Shown: positions 36,164 to 45,649 of the stretch, one piece after another
How the letters are laid out: every line of letters starts with the position of its first letter
How positions within the stretch are numbered: position 1 is the first letter of the stretch
Origin: Duganella rivi
GTDB lineage: Bacteria > Pseudomonadota > Gammaproteobacteria > Burkholderiales > Burkholderiaceae_D
Direction of reading: 5' to 3'
Length of the DNA: 64,000 nucleotides
Assembly (NCBI RefSeq): GCF_009857435.1
Contig: NZ_WWCK01000005.1
Location: forward strand, 186,001-250,000
Translations under genes and position numbers: made by a program
Notes under the pieces: model-generated
The model's database searches: none
What the model saw: only the letters and a program-made list of their open reading frames with translations
Told to the model about the DNA's origin: nothing

Positions 36164-37432
36164 TCAATCGTGTTCGGGTTCGGTTCCGATCAAGCGTTGC
36201 GCCTGCTCGGTCGGCAGGGCTTCCACGGTTTTCAGCTTGCGCGCCATCTGGCGGCTGCGGGTCTCGGCCGATTCGATATTCTTGGCGGCGCGTTCCAATG
36301 TGAGCTTGGTCGCGGCCAGCACATCGCCGAACTTGGCAAACTCCGTCTTCACCGCGCCCAGCACCTGCCATACTTCGGACGAACGCTTCTCCAGCGCCAG
36401 CGTGCGGAAGCCCATCTGCAAACTATTAAGCAGTGCCGTCAAGGTGGACGGCCCGGCGATGCTGATGCGGTTCACGCGTTGCAGCTCGTCGGCCAGGCCG
36501 GGACGGCGCATCACTTCTGCGTACAAGCCTTCGGTCGGCAGGAACAGAATCGCAAAGTCAGTGGTGTGCGGCGGCGAGACGTACTTCTCGGAGATGGTCT
36601 TGGCTTCCACGCGAACCGCGCGTTCCAACTCGCGGCCGGCCGCAGCCACGCCTTCCGCATCGGCGCTGTCGGCCGCTTCCAGCAAGCGTTCGTACTGCTC
36701 TTTCGGGAATTTGGCGTCGATCGGCATCCATACCGGCGCGCCGCCTTCTGTTTGCCCCGGCAGCTTGAGCGCAAACTCCACGCGCGCACCAGTGCCGGCG
36801 ATGGTCTCGACGTTCTTCGCATACTGGTCGGGCGTTAGCACCTGCTCCAGCAGCATCTCCAGTTGCACCTCGCCCCACGTGCCGCGCGTTTTCACGTTGG
36901 TCAGCACGCGCTTCAAATCGCCCACGCCAAGCGCCAGTTGCTGCATCTCGCCGAGGCCTTGGTGCACGCGCTCCAGGCGCTCGGACACTTGCTGGAACGA
37001 GGCGTTCAAGCGTGTCTCCAGCGTAGCGTGCAGTTTTTCGTCCACCGTCTTGCGCATCTCTTCAAGGCGCGCACCGTTATCGGCTTGCAGATCCTTGATC
37101 TTGGTCTCCAACATCACGCGTACTTCCAGCATGCGCTGGTTCATGGTGTCGGCGAACAGCTTGAGATTGCGGGTCTGTTCGTGGCGGCTGCTGACACCCT
37201 GCTCCTCCAGCTGGCGGCGCATCGCCTCGAACTGCTGAACGTTGGCGGCGTTGCTGGTCTGCGCGGTGGTTTGCAGTTGCATGCGCACTTCACGTTCGAC
37301 ACGTTCGATGCGCTCGGCCAGATCGGAAGACGCACCGGCCGCGCCACCGCGAGAACGCAGCAGCACCAGCACTTGCAAGACGATGACGGCGGCCAGTGCG
37401 GCCAGCAGGACGAAAAACTCGATAGAGGTCAT
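36164..37432 (-). CDS. rmuC: DNA recombination protein RmuC
   Basis: Membrane-anchored protein that limits DNA rearrangement. One membrane helix lies at residues ~4-24 (IEFFVLLAALAAVIVLQVLVLL). A long coiled coil follows (~40-190), then the RmuC nuclease-like domain with NVKTRGTWGEVQLEMLLEQVLTPDQY, PIDAKFPKEQYERLLEA and ILFLPTEGLYAEVMR. Length 422. It begins 4 bases after the truncated hemoglobin stop, so it probably shares that transcript. Confidence 0.93.
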   Translation of the reverse strand: MTSIEFFVLLAALAAVIVLQVLVLLRSRGGAAGASSDLAERIERVEREVRMQLQTTAQTSNAANVQQFEAMRRQLEEQGVSSRHEQTRNLKLFADTMNQRMLEVRVMLETKIKDLQADNGARLEEMRKTVDEKLHATLETRLNASFQQVSERLERVHQGLGEMQQLALGVGDLKRVLTNVKTRGTWGEVQLEMLLEQVLTPDQYAKNVETIAGTGARVEFALKLPGQTEGGAPVWMPIDAKFPKEQYERLLEAADSADAEGVAAAGRELERAVRVEAKTISEKYVSPPHTTDFAILFLPTEGLYAEVMRRPGLADELQRVNRISIAGPSTLTALLNSLQMGFRTLALEKRSSEVWQVLGAVKTEFAKFGDVLAATKLTLERAAKNIESAETRSRQMARKLKTVEALPTEQAQRLIGTEPEHD

Positions 37433-37436
37433 GGAA

Positions 37437-37829
37437 TCAATCCGGCTTGTTGCGCATCCAGTCTGCGGTTTGGAAGAAGGAGTTCATCAAGCGCACGCGC
37501 AGTTCGGTGTCGATGCCGGTATCTTCCATCGCCCACGCCATGCAGCGCAGCCACTGGTCGCGTTCCTGCGTGCCGATGGCGAACGGCATATGCCGCATGC
37601 GCAAGCGCGGATGGCCATGCGCCTCTTGATACAAATCCGGGCCGCCCATCCAGCCGCTGAGGAACATGAACAAGCGCTGGTTGGCATTCTCCAGCGAGGG
37701 GCCGTGCACGGAGCGCAGCAGTTGGAACTCAGGTTCGAGTTCCATCAAATCATAAAAGCGGTCGACCATCGCGCGGATGGTCGATTCGCCGCCAATTACT
37801 TCGTAGAGGGTGCGGGATTCTTCAGTCAT
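37437..37829 (-). CDS. Group II truncated hemoglobin
   Basis: Heme protein of 130 residues binding oxygen or detoxifying nitric oxide and peroxide in the cytoplasm. The group II pattern is clear: SVHGPSLENANQRLFMFLSGWMGGPDLYQ, the proximal histidine H80 in PRLRMRHMPFAIG, and the G8 tryptophan W93 in RDQWLRCM. It starts 15 bases after the autoinducer synthase stop and is followed 4 bases later by rmuC, which suggests one transcript. Truncated hemoglobins are usually linked to oxygen or NO handling, which fits the FNR-type boxes upstream of the synthase. Confidence 0.93.
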   Translation of the reverse strand: MTEESRTLYEVIGGESTIRAMVDRFYDLMELEPEFQLLRSVHGPSLENANQRLFMFLSGWMGGPDLYQEAHGHPRLRMRHMPFAIGTQERDQWLRCMAWAMEDTGIDTELRVRLMNSFFQTADWMRNKPD

Positions 37830-37844
37830 ACCCGCAATGATAGC

Positions 37845-39080
37845 TTATACGAGGGCCAGCTTGCGCAGGCGCCGCGTGGACGACCAGTTCTCCAGATCGA
37901 CCTGCCCGCGGATCTCATCGCAAGCGTGAACAATGCGCGCCAACTGCGCTTGATCGAGGCCGGAATTCAGCGTCAAGCGCACCAGCGAACGGTTCTTGGG
38001 CGTGGCCGGTGCACAAAACATCGCGCCATAGACGCCGTGCTGTTCCAGCAGCTTGCGCAGGGCCAGCGTCTTGGGCTCCGGCCCGGGCTCCAGCGCGATG
38101 ATTTGCTCGCTGCCGTCGCTGACGTTGTAGCCTAGCGTACGCAATTCCTCACGCAGCATGCGCGCGTGCCGGTGCAGGCGGGCGCGCCGCCGATCCGCCG
38201 CAGCGATGAAGTCAATCGCCGCATCGAACCACGCCAGCTCATGGCCCAGCAAGCAGGAACTGAAGATCGCCGGGCGCGACTCGGACAAGAAGTAGCCCTT
38301 GAATTTACCGGAGCAGGTAATGAAGCCAGCCCGCCCGGCAAACGCCTTGGCCAGGGACGCGGTGCGGAAATGCACGCGCTCACTCAAGCCTTCCGCCGCC
38401 ACCAGCCCGGCGCCGCGTGGGCCGTGCGTGCCCAGCGAGTGCGATTCGTCGACGATCAATATGCAGCCGCTACGCTCCGCAATCTCCACCAGCGCGGCCA
38501 GCGGCGCCACGCTGCCGTTGGTGCTGTACAGCGCATCGACCACGATCAAGCCGCGGCCGTGGCGCTGCAACTGCTTCTGCAAATGCTCCATATCGTTGTG
38601 CAGGAAGGACACCGGCGTGGCGCCGGCCGACTGCACGCCCTCCCACAGCGAGGCATGCGCCTGCATATCGAGGTACACGGGAATGCCCGGCGCGGCCAGC
38701 GTCTGCACCAGCCCCACATTCGCGGCCCAGCCGGATTGCGCCAGGATGCCGTCCTCCGCGCCCATGAACTGCGCCAGCTTGCGCTCCAGGCGATGCTGCG
38801 CGCTGCCCTCTTGCAGATACACGGCCGACATCAGCAGCTCGCCGGCGCTGTGCTGCAAGGCCGCCACCTGGGCGCCCACCAGCGCCGGTTCGCCGGCCAG
38901 GCACAGATAGTCATTCCCGGCCAGGAACACCGCGCTGGCCGGCGTCGGCTGCCACGCGTGCGGATGCTCGCCGCCCAGCAGTTGTTCGATACGGGTGATG
39001 TAATGCAGATCCATGCGCCGGGTCACAAAATCAGGCAAGGCGGTGGTCAAATGGGTGTGGCGGGCAATTGCGTAGGTCAT
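37845..39080 (-). CDS. Alpha-hydroxyketone quorum-sensing autoinducer synthase (CqsA/LqsA/JqsA-like)
   Basis: PLP-dependent enzyme of 411 residues in the aminotransferase class II (AONS) fold that condenses an acyl donor with an amino-acid-derived substrate into an alpha-hydroxyketone signal. Visible motifs are LAGNDYLCLAGEP, the PLP-binding DESHSLGTHGPRGAG (D211, H214) and the Schiff-base lysine K245 in TASLAKAFAGRAGFI. Start 39080 (MTYAIARHTH) has GGAG upstream. A biotin-pathway synthase (BioF/Kbl) is the alternative, but the divergent sensor kinase and regulator make the signalling role much more likely. Confidence 0.88.
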   Translation of the reverse strand: MTYAIARHTHLTTALPDFVTRRMDLHYITRIEQLLGGEHPHAWQPTPASAVFLAGNDYLCLAGEPALVGAQVAALQHSAGELLMSAVYLQEGSAQHRLERKLAQFMGAEDGILAQSGWAANVGLVQTLAAPGIPVYLDMQAHASLWEGVQSAGATPVSFLHNDMEHLQKQLQRHGRGLIVVDALYSTNGSVAPLAALVEIAERSGCILIVDESHSLGTHGPRGAGLVAAEGLSERVHFRTASLAKAFAGRAGFITCSGKFKGYFLSESRPAIFSSCLLGHELAWFDAAIDFIAAADRRRARLHRHARMLREELRTLGYNVSDGSEQIIALEPGPEPKTLALRKLLEQHGVYGAMFCAPATPKNRSLVRLTLNSGLDQAQLARIVHACDEIRGQVDLENWSSTRRLRKLALV

Positions 39081-39166
39081 GGCGCATCTCCAATTGGGTT
39101 TTGGACAAAAAGATTGTTTTTTTATGAACTGAGGCCTCACCATGCGGCGAAAAAATCCACCAGAGA

Positions 39167-39180
39167 TTGATGCGGATCAA
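39167..39180. promoter_or_regulatory. FNR/CRP-family binding box 1
   Basis: TTGATGCGGATCAA matches the FNR-type consensus TTGAT-N4-ATCAA at all ten defined bases. Its centre is 93-94 bp before the autoinducer synthase start and 81-82 bp before the kinase start, so it could serve either divergent gene. Confidence 0.75.
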
Positions 39181-39232
39181 GATCCGTTTTGATATTGCAG
39201 AATCCGTTGCAAATACAGGCGATGATGGCAAC

Positions 39233-39246
39233 TTGATAAAAATCAA
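39233..39246. promoter_or_regulatory. FNR/CRP-family binding box 2
   Basis: TTGATAAAAATCAA is a second perfect TTGAT-N4-ATCAA box. It ends 8 bases before the kinase start codon, where a ribosome site would be, so occupancy could block the kinase gene. Its centre is 66 bp from box 1. Confidence 0.72.
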
Positions 39247-39254
39247 AAGCCACC

Positions 39255-40520
39255 ATGAAGTCTCCCCTGCACGAACGCTGGAAACGCTGGCAGCACGGAC
39301 TGGTACATTCGCTGCTGCAATACCACGGCCGCGAGGATCACGCGACCGTGCGCGTTCTGCTACTGGCCTGCATCGGCACGGTGGGTATGCCGCTGTACTA
39401 CGTGATCTGGCAGCACTTCTTCCCGCAGGCGTACGAGTCGCTGCCGCTGCGCATGCTGGGCATTCTGCTGTGCGCCATGGGCCTGTTCGCGCGCCAGTTC
39501 AGCCGCCAGATGCTGAACACCTATCTGCTGGTCACGCTCAGCTACATCTTCCCGTTCTTCTTCACCTTCATGTTTTTGATGAACCACGCGTCCGGGGTGT
39601 GGAGCGAATCGCTGCTGATCGGCCTTGTGGTGCTGTTCCACTTCGATACCGGGCTGGCACTGCGCGCGTACGCGATCGGCACGGCGGCGGCCTGTATTGG
39701 CACGGCCGCGCTGGGAGAAGGCGGCATGCTGTTCAGTCGCGAAGTGCTGCAACAGGTGCCGATCCACTGGTTCACCATTGCCGTGCTGTCGGCGGCCAAA
39801 ATCAGCCGCCACGTGCTGGCGCAGGAAAAGCTGGCCGGCATGGGCGCCGGCCTCGCCACGGTGGCGCACGAGTTGCGTACGCCGCTCACCAGCGTGGACG
39901 CCAATGTGCGCGGCCTGCTGCGCATGATGGCCGCCGCCCAAATCCACAACAAGGACGACCGCCTCACCATCCTCGACGCGCTGGCGCGCATCCAGTTCGA
40001 GGTGCGCCACATGAACCACATGATCGATCTGTTTTTATTGAGCGCCACGGCGGTGCGGCAAAACCTGCATCCGGTGGAAACGGTGTCGATGGAAACCGTG
40101 GTGAAAGCGGTGCTCAAGCGCTATCCATTCTCCAGCCACAAGCAGCAGAAGATGGTGCAACTGGAGCTGCGCAACAACTTCCAGTTCGCCGGCCAGAGCG
40201 AGCTGGCGGTGGTGGTGCTGCTTAACCTGATGCGCAACGCCCTGCGCGCCGTGCAGCGCGCCGGCAAGGGCCGGGTGCGCATCGTGATCGATGGCGGCCA
40301 CACGCCGCCACGCCTGCTGTTCATCGACACTGGCTGCGGCATCGCCGCACAGCATATGTCGCTGATCTTCCGCCGTTTTTATTCGCACCCGCCGCACAAC
40401 GGCGCCGGCATCGGCCTGGCCTTGTGCCAGGAGATCATGGATGCCTGGGGTGCGCGCATACGCTGCGTCTCGCGCGAGAGCGCCTACGCTATCTTCGTTC
40501 TTGAATTCCCCGCGAGGTGA
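39255..40520 (+). CDS. Quorum-sensing membrane histidine kinase (CqsS/LqsS/JqsS-like)
   Basis: Sensor for the alpha-hydroxyketone signal. Residues ~30-180 hold about six membrane helices with almost no periplasmic domain, as in CqsS. The phosphoacceptor histidine is H205 in TVAHELRTPL. The ATP-binding domain has the N box (LLNLMRNALRAV) and G box (DTGCGIAAQ), and ends GAGIGLALCQEIMDAWG. Length 421. It has no attached receiver domain, unlike Vibrio CqsS; the separate regulator follows 3 bases later. No strong ribosome site is seen before the start. Confidence 0.88.
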   Translation: MKSPLHERWKRWQHGLVHSLLQYHGREDHATVRVLLLACIGTVGMPLYYVIWQHFFPQAYESLPLRMLGILLCAMGLFARQFSRQMLNTYLLVTLSYIFPFFFTFMFLMNHASGVWSESLLIGLVVLFHFDTGLALRAYAIGTAAACIGTAALGEGGMLFSREVLQQVPIHWFTIAVLSAAKISRHVLAQEKLAGMGAGLATVAHELRTPLTSVDANVRGLLRMMAAAQIHNKDDRLTILDALARIQFEVRHMNHMIDLFLLSATAVRQNLHPVETVSMETVVKAVLKRYPFSSHKQQKMVQLELRNNFQFAGQSELAVVVLLNLMRNALRAVQRAGKGRVRIVIDGGHTPPRLLFIDTGCGIAAQHMSLIFRRFYSHPPHNGAGIGLALCQEIMDAWGARIRCVSRESAYAIFVLEFPAR

Positions 40521-40523
40521 ATC

Positions 40524-41531
40524 ATGCATCTACCCGTCTATGCCCATCCCACGCTGACCGTGCTGGTTGACGACAGCGATTCGTTTTTGCGCAGCCTGTC
40601 GTTCCAGCTCGATCCCATGCTGGCCAATAAAACCTTCCATGACACCGTGGAAGCGCTGCACTGGCTGCGCAATAGCGCGCCGGAAAGCGGCGTGCCGCTG
40701 CACGTCAATTTCGATATGCAGAACCTGCCGGGCGATCAATGCAATGTAGCGCTGGACGTGGAACGCATCTACCACATCGCCGAGCAGCGCCAGCGCTTTG
40801 CCACGCCGTCGGTGCTGGTGGTGGATTACTCGATGCCGCAGATGAACGGGCTGGAATTCTGCGAAGCGGTGGCGCATCTGCCCTGCAAGAAGATTCTGTT
40901 CACCGGCGCGGCCGATGAGAAAATCGCCGTCAGCGCCTTCAATCGCGGCCTGATCGACCGCTACATCAAGAAGAGCGACGACCACGCGCTGGACATTCTG
41001 GAGATGGAAGTGGCGGCGCTACAGGACTGCTATTTCGACAACCGCTCCGACACCTTGCGCGAGATGCTGGCCTTGCACGATTACCGCTTCCTGACCGATC
41101 CGGCGCTGGCCGAAGTGGTGCGGGAACTCAAGCGCACGCTGGGTTTCGTCGAGCATTACATCTTTCCGAATCCGACCGGCATCCTGTTCATCGACAAACT
41201 AGGCAAGACCACGCTGATGGTGATTGAAACGGAAAAGAGCATGGTCGCGCAATACGAGATCGCGCGCGACAGCGATGCGCCGCGCTCACTGCTGCACGCA
41301 CTGCTGGAGCGGCGCGTGCTGACCTTCTTCAGCGATCCGTTTGGCGACGGCATGTACAGCAGCGGCATGAGCGAACACTGGCACCGCTACTGTGCCGCGC
41401 CGCGCATTTGCCAGGGCGCGGAAACGTATTACTGGGCGCTGTTCGATCTGCCCAACCACTACTTCGACAAGCGGCCGCAGACCTACGCCCAGTTCCTGCA
41501 AGAGCTGATGCCGCAGACGATTGCCGCTTAA
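40524..41531 (+). CDS. Quorum-sensing response regulator (LqsR/JqsR-like) with an unusual receiver
   Basis: Cognate regulator of the upstream kinase, 335 residues. The receiver has the acidic pair D16/D17 (VLVDDSDSF), the phosphorylation site D101 (VLVVDYSMPQMNG), T127 (LFTGAA) and K149 (RYIKK). D101 comes about 45 residues later than usual because of an insertion after the first helix. Residues ~160-335 form a C-terminal domain without a recognisable helix-turn-helix, so it may not bind DNA directly. It starts 3 bases after the kinase with an AGGTG site, and its stop overlaps the convergent permease gene by 4 bases. Confidence 0.82.
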   Translation: MHLPVYAHPTLTVLVDDSDSFLRSLSFQLDPMLANKTFHDTVEALHWLRNSAPESGVPLHVNFDMQNLPGDQCNVALDVERIYHIAEQRQRFATPSVLVVDYSMPQMNGLEFCEAVAHLPCKKILFTGAADEKIAVSAFNRGLIDRYIKKSDDHALDILEMEVAALQDCYFDNRSDTLREMLALHDYRFLTDPALAEVVRELKRTLGFVEHYIFPNPTGILFIDKLGKTTLMVIETEKSMVAQYEIARDSDAPRSLLHALLERRVLTFFSDPFGDGMYSSGMSEHWHRYCAAPRICQGAETYYWALFDLPNHYFDKRPQTYAQFLQELMPQTIAA

Positions 41532-44062
41532 GCTTCGCGCAGGGTTTGCAGCGGTGGCTGGCGCAAGACGTTGCGCAGTCCCAGCCAGCCGCCGGCGATG
41601 GCGCATAGCGCACCGGCCAGCAAGCCGACCAGCCACACCATCGGGCTAAACGCCCAGGCAAACTTGAACTGGTAAGTCGCCAACGCCCAGCCCATGGCCG
41701 CCGCGCCGCTGGCCGCCAGCACGCCGGACAGCGCGCCGACCAGCGTGAACTCGATCAACTGCGCCTGCGACAGCTGCTTGCGGGTCGCGCCGAGAGCGCG
41801 CAGCAAGCCCGCTTCGCGCGTGCGTTCGTCCTGTGATCCCATCAAGGCCGCGTACAGCACCAGTACACCGGAAGCCAGCGTGAAGATGAACAGGAACTCC
41901 ACCGCCGTAATCACTTGATCCAGCACCGCCTGCACCTGCCGCAAAATGCCGCCGACATCAACGATGGTCAGGTTTGGAAAGTCTCGCGTCAGCGCATTCA
42001 TCACCGCGCCCTGTCCTGACGGCAGATGGAAGGCGGTGATCCAGCTTTGCGAAATATCGGTCATCGCCGCCGGGTTGATGATGGCGAAGAAGTTCACCCG
42101 CATCGAGCCCCAATCGAGCTTGCGGATGCTGGTGATGGTCACGTCCACCGGCGCTCCGGCGATATCGAAACGCAGCTTGTCGCCCAGCTTCCAATTGAGC
42201 GTCTTGGCGATGCCCTGCTCCACCGACACTTCCGGCGATCCCGGTTTATCCTCGAACCACTTGCCGTCGACGATCTTGTTCCCGGCCTGCATTTGCGCCA
42301 TGGTGGACAGATTAAATTCGCGGTCGGCCAAGCCCTTGGCGCGATCTTCGGTGTAGGTCTCGGCGGTGACCGGTTTGCCATTCACTTGCGTCAGGCGGCC
42401 GCGGATCATCGGATACTGCGGCGCTTCGATCACGCCTGCGGCTTTAAGACGCTGCGCAATCTCGGCCTGCTGCTCCGGTTGAATATTGATGATGAAGCGG
42501 TTCGGCGCATCAGCGGGCGTGGCGTTGCGCCATGCGGTCATCAAGTCGCCGCGCACCACGGTCAGCACCAGCAGCGCCATCATGCCCAGCGCCAGCGAGA
42601 CGATTTGCACGATGGTCGCACCAGGGCGGCGCTGCAAAGACGTAATCGCAAAGCGCCAGCTTTGATGGTTGATCATACCGCGCAGTGAGCGCAGCGATTT
42701 GAGTCCCAGCCAGCCGACCAGGCCAAACACCGCAAACGCGCCGAGGAAGCCGAGCGCCGTGTACAGCGCCATCTTCCAATCGCCCGCTTGCCACAGCAGC
42801 AGCGCGACAAAGCCGGCCATGCCGAAACCGTAAGTGGCCAGCGCGCCGATTTGCGGCGGGTCTTGTTCGCGGCGGATCACGCGGTTGTGTGGCACTTTGC
42901 GCAGTTGCAGGATCGGCGGCAGCGCAAAGGCGGCCAGCAGCAGGATGCCGATGGCAAGGCCTTGCAGCGCCGGGTAAATCGTCGGCGCAGGCAGTTCGCT
43001 CGAGACCAAGGCGCCCAGCACTTCCAGCAGCACGTAGTGGCCGCCGAAGCCGACCAGCACGCCCAAGGCACTGCCGATTAAGCCGACCAGCAGGAATTCG
43101 ATCAGGTACATCGCCGTGACTTGATTTTGCGTCAGGCCAAGGCAGCGCAACATGGCGCAAGCGTCGAGGTGACGCTGCATGAAGCGGCGTGCTGCCATCG
43201 CTACGGCGACAGCAGCCAGCATGGCCGACAGCAGGCCGACCAGCGACAGGAAGCGGTCAGCACGTTCCAGCGTGGTTTGCATTTCCGGGCGGCCGTCCAG
43301 CGATTCCACGCGCACGCCCTTGATGTTGTTGTCTTTGATTTGAGCGTCTACCCATTCCTGGTAGGCTTTGGCGGCGGCGGCGCCCTTGTTCAGCGATGGC
43401 GGCGCGCCGACCAGCAGGCGGTAGTTCACGCGCGAACCCGGTTGAATCAGGTTGGTCGCGTCCAGATCCTGCAAGGCGAACATCACGCGCGGCGCGAAGG
43501 CGAGGAAGTTGGCGCCGCGATCCGGTTCGGCGGCGATCAGTTGCGCGATGGTGAAGGTTCTGTCGCCGAGCTTGAGCTGGTCGCCAACCTTGGCTTTCAC
43601 GCTGCCCAGCAGGCCCGGTTCAACCCACACCGTGCCGGGGGCAGGCGCGCTGGTGGCCGGCGTGCCTATGCTTTGTTCGGCTTGGGCGGCGTCGGTGGTG
43701 ATTTTAACTTTGCCGCGCAAGGGGTACTCGGGGCCGACGGCTTTCAGCGCCGCCAGTACCGAAGAAGATTGCTCGCCCTCGCCCGTTTGCGCCATGCTGG
43801 GGAAAGTGATGGCGTCTGTCACCACCAAGCCGCGCTGCACGGCCTGTGCGCGCCACTCGGCACGTACCGGCAGGTCAGCGCTGACGGCGACATCGGCGCC
43901 CAGCAATTGGTGCGCATCGCGATCCAGGCCGCTGCGCAGGCGGTCGATGAAAAAGCCGGTGGCCGACAAGGCGGCCACCGCCACCGTCAAGGCGATCAGC
44001 AGGAAGCGCAATTGGCCGGCGCGCCAATCGCGCGCCGTCATTTTCAAGGCTAGTTTGAACAT
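41528..44062 (-). CDS. FtsX-family ABC transporter permease (YbbP-like)
   Basis: Inner-membrane permease of 844 residues with two FtsX domains, as in YbbP. The N-terminal helix (LRFLLIALTVAVAALSATGFFIDRL) is followed by a large periplasmic domain (~45-255), then clustered helices, a second periplasmic region (~510-690) and C-terminal helices. Such permeases export or extract lipophilic molecules and work with a separate YbbA-type ATPase. No ATPase gene is adjacent in this window, which is unusual. The gene is convergent with the response regulator. Confidence 0.87.
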   Translation of the reverse strand: MFKLALKMTARDWRAGQLRFLLIALTVAVAALSATGFFIDRLRSGLDRDAHQLLGADVAVSADLPVRAEWRAQAVQRGLVVTDAITFPSMAQTGEGEQSSSVLAALKAVGPEYPLRGKVKITTDAAQAEQSIGTPATSAPAPGTVWVEPGLLGSVKAKVGDQLKLGDRTFTIAQLIAAEPDRGANFLAFAPRVMFALQDLDATNLIQPGSRVNYRLLVGAPPSLNKGAAAAKAYQEWVDAQIKDNNIKGVRVESLDGRPEMQTTLERADRFLSLVGLLSAMLAAVAVAMAARRFMQRHLDACAMLRCLGLTQNQVTAMYLIEFLLVGLIGSALGVLVGFGGHYVLLEVLGALVSSELPAPTIYPALQGLAIGILLLAAFALPPILQLRKVPHNRVIRREQDPPQIGALATYGFGMAGFVALLLWQAGDWKMALYTALGFLGAFAVFGLVGWLGLKSLRSLRGMINHQSWRFAITSLQRRPGATIVQIVSLALGMMALLVLTVVRGDLMTAWRNATPADAPNRFIINIQPEQQAEIAQRLKAAGVIEAPQYPMIRGRLTQVNGKPVTAETYTEDRAKGLADREFNLSTMAQMQAGNKIVDGKWFEDKPGSPEVSVEQGIAKTLNWKLGDKLRFDIAGAPVDVTITSIRKLDWGSMRVNFFAIINPAAMTDISQSWITAFHLPSGQGAVMNALTRDFPNLTIVDVGGILRQVQAVLDQVITAVEFLFIFTLASGVLVLYAALMGSQDERTREAGLLRALGATRKQLSQAQLIEFTLVGALSGVLAASGAAAMGWALATYQFKFAWAFSPMVWLVGLLAGALCAIAGGWLGLRNVLRQPPLQTLREA

Positions 44063-44138
44063 AAGACCCTCGGGTTACAACCCCGCACCCCGGAGGCGGA
44101 GCCTGATACTAAGAGTACAGCACGCGGAAACCGTTTAG

Positions 44139-44185
44139 CCCCGCACACCGCGAACAGGGGTCTGACCCCGGAGGGGTCAGACCCC
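44139..44185. repeat. Dispersed palindromic repeat, copy 2
   Basis: GGGGTCTGACCCC, GGA, GGGGTCAGACCCC at 44157-44185, preceded by CCCCGCAC as in copy 1. It lies 14 bases beyond the stop of the minus-strand deaminase gene. A further CCCCGCAC without the palindrome occurs at 44081. Confidence 0.8.
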
Positions 44186-44199
44186 AATTTTTCGGGTTA

Positions 44200-45649
<1,450 letters not shown>

